From the NCBI GenBank assembly GCA_030447385.1, contig JAUJOY010000001.1:126770-190769 (forward strand): a DNA stretch of 64,000 nt, written 5' to 3'. Numbering within the stretch: the stretch's first letter is position 1; each line of letters begins with the position of its first letter. This document shows, one piece after another, positions 1 to 8,200 of the stretch. Source of the DNA: Mycobacteriales bacterium (GTDB lineage: Bacteria; Actinomycetota; Actinomycetes; Mycobacteriales; SCTD01). The position numbers were made by a program, and so were the translations under genes. The notes beneath the pieces were generated by a model. It made no database searches. It had not been told where the DNA came from and worked only from the letters and a program-made list of their open reading frames with translations.

Positions 1-17
1 TCTGCGGCGAGCTCCTG

Positions 18-1109
18 GTGCGCTCGGAGGCCGCCCAGGACGATGCCCTGCTCGCCGCGCTCACGCCGTTCGGCTTCACCAGAATGACGCCCGTCGACGG
101 GCTCGGCGGCCGGGTGCTGCGCCTGGCCGGCTGCGGCTCCGACATGGGCGCCCAGCGGCTGACCGACGCGGCCCGCTTCATCCGCACCGCTGGACACCAG
201 GCGTCGGTCAACCACATCACCCCGCTCGGCCCGGTCATGAAGGGCCGCGGAGGTCCCGAGAGCACCCCCGTCACGCTGCCCTTCCCGGCACCGTCGGCGG
301 ACGACGGCGCCGGGCAGCCGGTACGCGTGGCGGTCATCGACACCGGCATCAGCGCTCAGGAGCGTGCCGACGGCTGGCTGTCCGGACTCGCCCGCTCCGA
401 CAACGAGGACCCGCTGGACAACCTGCCGCAGCCCAACGGCTTCCTCGACTTCGGGGCCGGGCACGGCACCTTCACCTCGGGGATCGTCCAGCAGGTCTGC
501 CCGGACGGCGAGCTGGCCGTCTACTCCGCGGTCGACAGCGACGGCGTGGGGAGCGAGGCGGACGTCGCGTGCGAGATGGTGCGCGCCGTCCGCGAGGGCG
601 CCAAGATCCTGAACCTCTCCCTCGGCGTGGCCACGGTCGACAACCAGCCGCTGCTCGCGATCGAGGTGGCGCTCGACCTCATCGCCGAGATGGACTCGGA
701 GGTGCTGGTGTTCGCGGCGGCCGGCAATGACGGCACCGACGTGCCGTGCTGGCCGGCAGCCTCCAAGCGGGTCGTGGCCGTGGGCGCGCTGGCGCCCGAC
801 CTGACCCCTGCCGCCTGGAGCAACCACGGGTTCTGGGTGGACTGCTCCACGGTCGCCGAGGGCATCGTCTCGACGTACGTCTCGGGGGACGAGTCGCCCG
901 AGCTCGACCCGTGTCCCGACAGCTTCGGCCCCGACGCGTGGGCCGTGTGGAGCGGGACGTCCTTCGCCGCGCCGCAGGTGGCCGCAGCAGTGGCGCACGT
1001 CGCTCGGAAGGACGGGTGCCCGCCACGGGAGGCCTACCGGCGGCTGACGGCGGACTGCCGCACCCTGCCCGACTACGGCCGGGTGATCCCGCTGCTCCCC
1101 GGGACCTGA
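18..1109 (+). CDS. S8 family serine peptidase (subtilisin-like), possibly 5' partial
   Basis: Subtilase catalytic domain with all three active-site motifs, numbered from the GTG at 18: Asp108 in VAVIDTGIS, His149 in GHGTFTSG and Ser315 in SGTSFAAPQ, with the oxyanion Asn237 in AAGND. No signal peptide or prodomain is visible, so a cytoplasmic protease is likely. About 100 residues of uncharacterised N-terminal sequence precede the catalytic core. The frame stays open to the window edge (codons from base 3), so the true start may lie outside. It converges on the CHAT-domain protease gene with 25 bp between stop codons. That pairing suggests a protease-based signalling or defence role rather than nutrition; this is inference. 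Confidence 0.88.
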   Translation: MRSEAAQDDALLAALTPFGFTRMTPVDGLGGRVLRLAGCGSDMGAQRLTDAARFIRTAGHQASVNHITPLGPVMKGRGGPESTPVTLPFPAPSADDGAGQPVRVAVIDTGISAQERADGWLSGLARSDNEDPLDNLPQPNGFLDFGAGHGTFTSGIVQQVCPDGELAVYSAVDSDGVGSEADVACEMVRAVREGAKILNLSLGVATVDNQPLLAIEVALDLIAEMDSEVLVFAAAGNDGTDVPCWPAASKRVVAVGALAPDLTPAAWSNHGFWVDCSTVAEGIVSTYVSGDESPELDPCPDSFGPDAWAVWSGTSFAAPQVAAAVAHVARKDGCPPREAYRRLTADCRTLPDYGRVIPLLPGT

Positions 1110-1134
1110 GCCGCTCGTCGACGCCGTCGAGCTG

Positions 1135-3765
1135 TCATGCGGCCCCGAACGCGTTCCAGGCGCACCAGTTGACGAAGTCGCCCGGCTCGGCCAGGTCGAG
1201 CGTCGACCGGGCCGCGTGCAGGGCCTGCGCCAGCGTCCTGCCGGTCAGCGTGTGGTCGTGCAGGTCGCGCATGAAACCCACCGTCTCGACGTCGGGGACC
1301 ACCAGGATGCTGGCCACCAGACCGGCGGTGCCGCGCGTGAACAGCGCGCTGACGAAGCCCAGCATCTCGTCGCCCTCGTAGCCGACCTGCACGCCCGACT
1401 CGCAGGCCGCCAGCACCAGGCGGTGCGGTGCGTCGGCGCGGGCCGCGAGCTCGTGGACCGTGAGCCGGCCGCCGTGCAGCACGAGCGCGGAGAACATCGG
1501 GTTGTCCGCGCGCAGCAGGCCGTGACAGGCCAGGTGGGCCAGCGAGACGCCCTGCAGCGCAGCCGTCACCGCCTCCACCGTGCTGTGCGGCGGCAGCAGG
1601 ACCTCGGCCGCCGGATGCCGCTCGGCCAGGGCCGTGACCTCGGTGGCGGCACCTGGCAGACCGGGACCCGCGACCAGGGCGACCCGGTCGCTGGCGGCGG
1701 ACCGACGGGCGGTGCGCGCCCACAGGGCGGCCGACGGCGCGATCGTCGTCGGCGCGGTGTGCAGGCACGACCACGGCACCCCCGACAGGTCCGCGCTGGG
1801 CAGGACGACCAGCGGGACGTCCGGTCGAAGCGACAGCGGGCGCACCAGCAGCTCGACCAGGCGCAGCCGGGAGGCATCGGCGCTCGCGCGGGCGGCCGCC
1901 GCGGCCGCCGGCGAACGCGGCCGCGGCATGCGGCGAAGGGCGAACAGCAGTGCCTCGGCGGCTCGAACCGCCGCTGCCGTCGGGCCGAGCGGGACCAGCC
2001 GGGTGCGGCGGCGCTCCAGGACCACCGCCGTGAGCGCACCGTCCAGCGAGCCGTACATCACGAGGACCTGGTCGCCGAGCAGCCCCCTCAGCTCGGCCGG
2101 GTGCGAGCGGCCGGCGGACGTCTGCGTCGACCGCTGTGCTGTCCAGGACGCCCGTCGTACGCGGTCCTCGGCGGCCGCGACCCGCGCCACCAGCCCGGGC
2201 GGCTCCGCACCCCCGCTGCGTGCCTCCTCGAGCTCGCCCTGCGTCCCCCGCAGCGCGGCCAGCTCGTCCTCGAACCCGGCGGTGGCCGGGACGTCCACGC
2301 CGACGAGGGCGGCGGCGCGCGTGCGGTCCATCCAGTCCAGCACCTGCACCGGGGTCCCGGTGGGGAGCACCGCCCGCAGGCCGAGCCGGCCGAGCTCGGC
2401 GCCGTGGCCCGAGGCGAGGGCGCGCAGCTCCATCGACGGCAGCGCGGCCTGGTGCGCCGCGAGATCGGCGAGGCCCGCGCGACAGTGCCGCAGCACCGCC
2501 ACCCCGTCCCCAGAGTGCTGCGCGCCGAGGGCCGCGGCCACCCGGCCGCGAAGGCGCACCAGCACCGGTGCCCGCCGCGCCAGCCGGTCGGCGCGCGCGA
2601 GGCTCGAGAGCGCCTCCTGCGTACGCCCCCGGACCAGCGCCAGGCGCCCGGCCGCCAGATGGCCCTCCACGGCGTCGGAGCGCAGGCCGAGCCGGTCGAG
2701 GGTGCTCGCCGCCGCCTGCAGCCGGCGCAGCGCCGACAGCGGCAACGGGCCCTGCAAGGCCAGCGCCTCGACCGCTGTCACGTCGGCGCGGGCCACCCAC
2801 GCCGTGCGCCCCTGGCGGCGCAGCAGAGCCCGCGCGCTGCGGGCCGCCGCGGCGGCCTCCTCGGCCTCCCCGGCCAGCAGGTGGAGCCGGGCGGAGCGCA
2901 GCTGGGCCTCCGCTGCCATGAGCCGCGCCTCGTGCTGTCCGAACTCGCCCGCGGCGCGGGCGGCGGCGGCCTGGGCCTCGGGCAGCAGGCGCAGGCCGAT
3001 CAGCGCGTCGGCGTACTCGACGAGGTGCTCCCCGAGCGGCAGGCCGGCCTTCTCGTAGAGCACCCCGGCTTCCTCGAACCGGTGCAGGCTCTCGGCCAGC
3101 CGGCCGACCTGCATGGTGATCCAGGCCCGGCTCTGGCTGACGATGGCGTGCGGAGCCGGCCCCAGCTCGGCCGCCAGGCGCAGGGCCTGCTCGACGTGCT
3201 CCTGCGCGGCGTCCCAGCGGCCCAGCCCGACCTCCAGGAGAGCCAGGTTGTTGGTGACCTTGACCAGCACCTGGGGCGGGCAGGCGTCCCGATCGAGCAC
3301 GTCGCGGTAGAGCCGGGCGGCGTCGTGGAGGCGGCCGATGTTCTGGTGCAGCGCTGCCTGCTGGAGCACCAGCTCGGCGCCGCACTCCGGCCCGACAAGG
3401 GCGGCCGCCCGGTCGAGGTCGTCCTGCGCCGCCGCCAGCCGGCCGAGCTCGTGGGACACGGCGGCGCGGCTGACGAGGATCTCGCCGAGCCGGCTGTCCA
3501 GCCCTCGGCGCGAGGCCAGCCGGGCGGCCGAGTCGAGCAGCACGCGGGCGCGCTCGTTGTCGAGCCGCACGTGCTCGCCCCACGCCCAGGCGCGCAACCC
3601 GACGACCACCGCCTCGGCCGCGCCCGCCGTACGCGCCCGCTCGACGACGTCGGCAGCGGTGCTGCGGTAGCGCTGGGCGTCGACGAGGACGCCGCGGTAG
3701 ACGGCCTCGGCCTCCTCGAGCAGCGCTGCTCCGGCGTCCGGCTGGGCCGCGAGGGTGCGGATCAC
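1135..3765 (-). CDS. TPR-CHAT domain protein (caspase-like peptidase)
   Basis: 876-residue protein. The N-terminal two thirds is an Ala/Leu/Arg-rich helical array typical of TPR repeats; the C-terminal third is a CHAT (caspase HetF associated with TPRs) domain. The probable catalytic dyad is His748 in LAHLACHG and Cys788 in LAACESG, the usual CHAT signature. The GTG at 3765 was chosen because GAGAGGGAG lies 4 nt upstream and the sequence further upstream (Arg/Gly/Ser-rich) looks non-coding. CHAT proteins are known as regulated proteases in bacterial conflict systems, the TPR array sensing or binding a partner. The facing subtilase gene is the obvious candidate partner. Substrate unknown. Confidence 0.88.
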   Translation of the reverse strand: MIRTLAAQPDAGAALLEEAEAVYRGVLVDAQRYRSTAADVVERARTAGAAEAVVVGLRAWAWGEHVRLDNERARVLLDSAARLASRRGLDSRLGEILVSRAAVSHELGRLAAAQDDLDRAAALVGPECGAELVLQQAALHQNIGRLHDAARLYRDVLDRDACPPQVLVKVTNNLALLEVGLGRWDAAQEHVEQALRLAAELGPAPHAIVSQSRAWITMQVGRLAESLHRFEEAGVLYEKAGLPLGEHLVEYADALIGLRLLPEAQAAAARAAGEFGQHEARLMAAEAQLRSARLHLLAGEAEEAAAAARSARALLRRQGRTAWVARADVTAVEALALQGPLPLSALRRLQAAASTLDRLGLRSDAVEGHLAAGRLALVRGRTQEALSSLARADRLARRAPVLVRLRGRVAAALGAQHSGDGVAVLRHCRAGLADLAAHQAALPSMELRALASGHGAELGRLGLRAVLPTGTPVQVLDWMDRTRAAALVGVDVPATAGFEDELAALRGTQGELEEARSGGAEPPGLVARVAAAEDRVRRASWTAQRSTQTSAGRSHPAELRGLLGDQVLVMYGSLDGALTAVVLERRRTRLVPLGPTAAAVRAAEALLFALRRMPRPRSPAAAAAARASADASRLRLVELLVRPLSLRPDVPLVVLPSADLSGVPWSCLHTAPTTIAPSAALWARTARRSAASDRVALVAGPGLPGAATEVTALAERHPAAEVLLPPHSTVEAVTAALQGVSLAHLACHGLLRADNPMFSALVLHGGRLTVHELAARADAPHRLVLAACESGVQVGYEGDEMLGFVSALFTRGTAGLVASILVVPDVETVGFMRDLHDHTLTGRTLAQALHAARSTLDLAEPGDFVNWCAWNAFGAA

Positions 3766-4078
3766 ACGGCTCCCTCTCAGGCGTGCCGGGCGGCGGGAGG
3801 ACGTCCGCCCCGAGGATGGCACAGGACCTCGTCCAGGACCTCCTCCGAACCCGGCGGATGCGCGTGCGCTCGGGACACCTTGTCGCTCGGCGCGAGAGTG
3901 CCACCCGAGGACAACCAGTGGCCCCTGCTCAGCGCGCCGGCAGTCGCTCTGCTTCCGCCGGTGGTGAAGAAGCAGGTCGCTAGGTGCGAACTGCATCTAT
4001 CTGGGCCCGCGCGTGCGATGCTGACAGCACGCGCGCCTCGGTGGCCATCCCTGTCGCGTCTCCTGGACGGGATCGCCC
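3766..4078. other. Intergenic region between divergent CHAT and ATP-binding genes
   Basis: 313 bp between the CHAT start on the minus strand and the RsbW-like start on the plus strand. It must carry both promoters; no convincing -35/-10 pair was recognised. The only clear structure is the stem-loop at 4008-4035. Confidence 0.5.
4008..4035 (+). other. Stem-loop upstream of RsbW-like gene
   Basis: Perfect 9-bp inverted repeat (CGCGCGTGC at 4008-4016, GCACGCGCG at 4027-4035) around a 10-nt loop, ending 43 bp before the ATG at 4079. It could be a leader hairpin, an operator dyad, or the end of an unseen upstream transcript. No T-tract follows. Confidence 0.4.
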
Positions 4079-4519
4079 ATGGTGCACAGCACCGACGGTG
4101 AGCACCCCCCCTCGGCTGAGAACTACCGCCACTGCGTCGAGATGCTGCTCGAGAACGACCCGCGCATGGCCCGGCGCGCCCGCTCACTCGTGCGCAGCAA
4201 CCTCAGCGGCTGGGGCGTCCCCGAGGAGTGCATCCACGTGGTGGTCCTGCTCACCAGCGAGGCGGTCAGCAATGCCGTCGTGCACGCGCCGCCGCCGGTG
4301 CACGTGATCCTGCGTCATGGTGACCCCGGGGTGCGCGTCGAGGTCGTCGACTCGCGACCCGAGCTGCGGATGCCCTCCCGGCCGCACCCGGATCAGACCG
4401 GGGGCCGCGGCCTGTGGCTGATCCAGATGCTGGCGACCCGGTGGGGGCACCACGAGCACGGGCTGGGCAAGGTCGTCTGGTTCGACGTCGAGAGCACGCC
4501 GACGCTGCAGCCGGCCTGA
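4079..4519 (+). CDS. ATP-binding protein, RsbW/SpoIIAB-like anti-sigma kinase fold
   Basis: 146-residue single-domain GHKL ATPase. Visible motifs are the N box (EAVSNAVVHA, about residue 60), the G1-like segment (VEVVDSRP) and the G2 box (GGRGLWLIQML). Proteins of this size and type in Actinomycetota act as anti-sigma factors or kinases of anti-sigma antagonists, or as stand-alone partners of PP2C phosphatases. No cognate sigma factor or STAS antagonist lies beside it; the nearest PP2C phosphatase in the window is far away at 31.2 kb. It precedes the cyclic-nucleotide-binding gene on the same strand after a gap of more than 100 bp, so co-transcription is uncertain. Confidence 0.85.
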   Translation: MVHSTDGEHPPSAENYRHCVEMLLENDPRMARRARSLVRSNLSGWGVPEECIHVVVLLTSEAVSNAVVHAPPPVHVILRHGDPGVRVEVVDSRPELRMPSRPHPDQTGGRGLWLIQMLATRWGHHEHGLGKVVWFDVESTPTLQPA

Positions 4520-4792
4520 CTGGGCCGGGAGCCCTAGCGGTTCCCTGCCCGGCCTCCCCGTCCTCCCCGGGCGGGTGCGGGTCCGGCGGTGTCGCGCTGA
4601 AGTCGACCCGCCATCGGAGCCTGGGGGGGACCATGCCGAAGCGATCGCCGAGCTGTTGTGCCGGGCAGGCCGTGATGTCGGAGCGCAGACAGAACCGCGC
4701 CCAGCGCCGGCGACTCGAGGCAGACCTGGCCGCCCGCACTGGCGAGGTGCCCTGAACAGCAGCTCCGCTGCCTCGCCGCCGCCGGACGTGAG

Positions 4793-5104
4793 GTGACGCT
4801 TCCGGCCAGCTGGTCGGTCATCGCCGAGCGCACCCCCGCGGACAGCTCCTACGTGCTGCTCTCCGGGGAAGTGCTGGTGCGGGCAGCAGGGCGTGATGTC
4901 GCGACCCTCGGTGCCGGATCCCTCTTCGGTGAGACGGGGCTGCTCGGCAAGCAGCTGCGGACAGCAACGGTGACCACCCTCACCCGGGTGCGGTTGCTGG
5001 CCATCCCCTACGGGGAGCTCGAGCAGCTGCTCGGCGCCCAGCCGCACCTGGCGGATGCGCTGCTGGCGGACTACCGCCGCCGTTCTGCCGCGACGTCGAC
5101 CTGA
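4793..5104 (+). CDS. Cyclic nucleotide-binding domain protein (N-terminus apparently frameshifted)
   Basis: From the GTG at 4793 this is most of a Crp-type cNMP-binding beta-barrel without a DNA-binding domain. The phosphate-binding cassette is present: GET (FGETGLLG), then RTATV with the conserved Arg. The same frame upstream encodes CPEQQLRCLAAAGRE, which looks like a genuine domain start, but it meets a stop at 4673 and has no ATG or GTG. A different frame (ATG at 4633 or 4675, ending 4755) supplies a basic lead-in (RRQNRAQRRRLEADLAA). A one-base indel between about 4735 and 4753 would join the two into a protein of about 145 residues. The neighbouring cyclase gene converges on it, so it may read the same nucleotide signal. 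Confidence 0.6.
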   Translation: MTLPASWSVIAERTPADSSYVLLSGEVLVRAAGRDVATLGAGSLFGETGLLGKQLRTATVTTLTRVRLLAIPYGELEQLLGAQPHLADALLADYRRRSAATST

Positions 5105-5128
5105 ACGGTCGGCGTGGCTTGCCCCCCT

Positions 5129-5179
5129 GCCGCCGTAGCACCGGACGCCCCCCTCTGATCCCGCCGGGGCTACGGCGGC
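5129..5179. terminator. Bidirectional terminator-like hairpin
   Basis: 11-bp perfect inverted repeat (GCCGCCGTAGC at 5129-5139, GCTACGGCGGC at 5169-5179) around a 29-nt loop, between the convergent cyclic-nucleotide-binding and kinase/cyclase genes. No T-tract, as is common in high-GC actinobacteria. Confidence 0.5.
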
Positions 5180-5237
5180 CAGTGTCGATGCCGCGCGGGC
5201 AGCATCGCCTGACTTCCCGCGACAGGACAGGGATCTG

Positions 5238-8200
5238 TCAGGAACCCGACAGCGAAACCGCCGGGAGCTGCTGCCACAGCAGGCGATGAACCAGGACCGG
5301 CTCCGCGAAGCCCTTGAGTCTCATGCGGCACCCGCGGTCGAAGGCGAGCCCGGCAGCGTTCGAGACCGCCGTGCGGGTGTCGACGGAGAGCAGCACCTCA
5401 CCGGCCCGAGCCCGTGCCGCGATCCGGAACGCCAGCACCATCGTGCGGCCGTACATCGACGCGCCCTCGCGCAGGACGGCACCGGTGTGCACCCCGAGGC
5501 GGAGTCCGGTCCCGCTGTCGCCCGCCCGGAGCTGCAGCTGCGCGGCGCAGCGGAGCGCGTCTGCTGCGTCCGGGAACGCCAGGAGGACCCCGTCACCGAG
5601 GCTCTTCAGCGCGGTGCCGCGGTGCCGGGAGGCGAGGTCCTCTGCCAGCTTGCGGTGGTCGCCCAGGAGCCGGAAGCCGAGCTCCTCGCCGAGCCGCTCG
5701 GTCAGCGCCGTCGACCCCGCGATGTCGGTGAGCAGCAGGGTGACCGGGGCGCCGGGCGCGGGTGCCGACGCCCGCAGGAGCGTCGCGTGCCGGGGCATGT
5801 CCAGCGAGTCGGCCAGCCTCGTCGCGCCGGCCGCCACCTGCTCGGCCGCGATCCGGTCGGCCGGCTGCCCGGTCCGCAGGAGCGTCGTGACCTGCTCGTG
5901 CGCCGTGAGGACCTCGAGCCCGCGTGCGCCCCGCTGCTGGTGTCGGCGCGAGGCCTGCTGCAGGTGCTGGCGGGCGCGGTCCCACTGGCCGAGCGCGCGG
6001 CAGAGCATCGCCAGGGGGAGCTCGACAGAGGTGAAGGCGACGGCGCCCGCGGCGATCACGACATAGCGATCGGCGTACGGGTCCAGCAACGCGAGCAGCT
6101 GCCCGCACCGCGCGACGTCGCTGACCCTGGCAGCGGTCATGGCGGCGAAGGTGGCTGCGGTCAGGAAGTTGCCGTCGCGGGGCAGGTCGGCGAAGTCGCG
6201 CGCCGCGAGGACATCCAGCTCCGCCTGCGCGGCCTCCGGCCGGTCCGTCTCGGTGTAGATGTAGGCCAGCGCGGCCCGCCACGCCGGGGCGTGCGGATAT
6301 CGGTCGGCGAAGGAGCGGGCTGCCGCGACCACCTCGTGCAGCTGGCCCTGAGCCCACCGCGTGACCATCGTCTGCGCCCCGTAGACGACCATCGCCATGT
6401 CCGCGTGGCCTCGTCTGCCCAGCCGGAGCGCCTCGTCCTTGAGCCGGTCGGCCTCACGCACGTTGCCCTCGAGCAGGGCCCGCATGGCGTCCCACACCGC
6501 CACCTGCCACCGGTGCACCGGGTGCCGGGTCAGAGCCGCGAGCCGGCGGCAGCTGTCGATCTCGGCCTCCGCCTGCTCGAGCTGCCCCGACTCGAGCCAG
6601 ATGTTGATCCGCAGGTGATGGGCCCGGAAGACCATGTCCGCGTCCTCCAGCGAGCGGGCGAGCCGCAGCACGCGCTCGGCGCTCGTACGCCGTTCCTCGA
6701 GCCCGTCCGGCCCGAGCAGGGCCCACGTCCTGCTGTAGCGCGCGACGAGCTCGACCCTGCGGTCGCCGAGGCGCACCGCCATCTCCAGCGCCTGGGTGGA
6801 CAGCTCGAGGCGTCGGCTCTGGAACGGCGTGAAGTACAGCTCGGTGGACAGCCGAGCGAGCACCCGTACGCGCAACGCGCTGTCCTGCTCGTCGAGCATG
6901 GCCAGCGACTCCTCGAGCAGCGCCAGCAGCTCGCCATCGGCCCGCTCGGCGAACCCGAAGCCGCCCAGGCCGTTCCCCGTGCCCAGGGCGGCGCGGGCCA
7001 GCAGCTCCGGCTCGCCGAGGAGCAGCGCGAGCTCGGCAGCCCGGGAGAAGGTGGCCCGGCTCTCGTCGGCTCGGCCGGCCCGGCACTGGGCCTCCCCGAG
7101 CGCGAGCAGCAGCTCCCCAGGAGGGGGCCGGTCCTCTCCTGCCGGCAGACCCTCGGCGAGGTGCCGGGCCTTCTCGTAGTGCGCGACCGCCTCCTCCCAG
7201 CCTCCTGCCGCCTCGGCGACGCGCGCCGCCCGGATGCTCCACTGCACAGCCAGCCGCGGACTGCCCGCGTCGGCCGCGCGGACGAAGTGCCCAGCCAGCT
7301 CCGCGGCCCGCTCCTCCAGCTCGTCCGCGCGCAGATCCAGCAGAGCCCTTCCGGCCAGCAGGTGCAGCTGCGCGCGTTCCAGCGGCCCGATGGAGTCGTA
7401 GAGGACCTCCTGCACGAGCGCATGGGGGAACCGGTGGGCCGCACGCACCCCCGGCAGGGGAACGAGCAGTCGCTGCCCGACCGCCTCGTGCAGCAGCGGC
7501 AGGAGCTCGGGCCCCGTACGACCGGAGACCCGGGCGAGCAGGTCGAGCGGGACCTCCCGACCGAGCACCGCACAGGTGCGCAGCAGCGTCACGCAGCCCG
7601 GGCCCACCTGCTCCAGCCGGCGCAGCAGGAGCTCCCGCACGCCGCCTGGCACGCCCGCATCCACCGGAAGTGCGGCTGGCCCCTGCAGTCGATGCTCGGC
7701 GAGAAGCAGGTGCACCAGCTCCGAGAGGAAGAACGGGTTGCCCTCGGTGCGGTCGTGCAGCGTCCGGATCGACGGAGCCGCGAGGGAGAGCCCGGACAGC
7801 CCCGAGACGAGCTGCTCCGCGGCCCCGAGAGGCAGGCCCCGCAGCGTCAGGGTGCGCGCCGCCGGGGTGGACAGGGCCCCGAGCGCCGCTGCGAGGTCGG
7901 GCAGGGGTGAGGTCAGCTCGCGGGCACAGGCCACCAGCAGCAGGCGGTTGCCGGCGGCCTCGCGAGCGGCGTGCCGGAGCAGTGCGAGTGAGGCCAGATC
8001 GGCCCAGTGCACGTCGTCGAGCACGACGAGGACCAGCCCCGTTCCCGCGATCCCGTGCAGCACCCGGCTGACCGTGTCGAACAGGCGGAAGCGGGCGTCC
8101 TCACCGTCGAGGCCGGAACCCTCAGCAGCCGAGGAGGCGAGCAGCGCCTCCAGGAGATCCGCATCCCAGCCGAGCAGTTCGCGCAGCGTGTCCTTGCCGA

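Noticed and set aside
5286-7910. 874-codon open frame opposite the cyclase fusion
   Set aside because: No recognisable motif and composition typical of reverse-frame artefacts in high-GC DNA.
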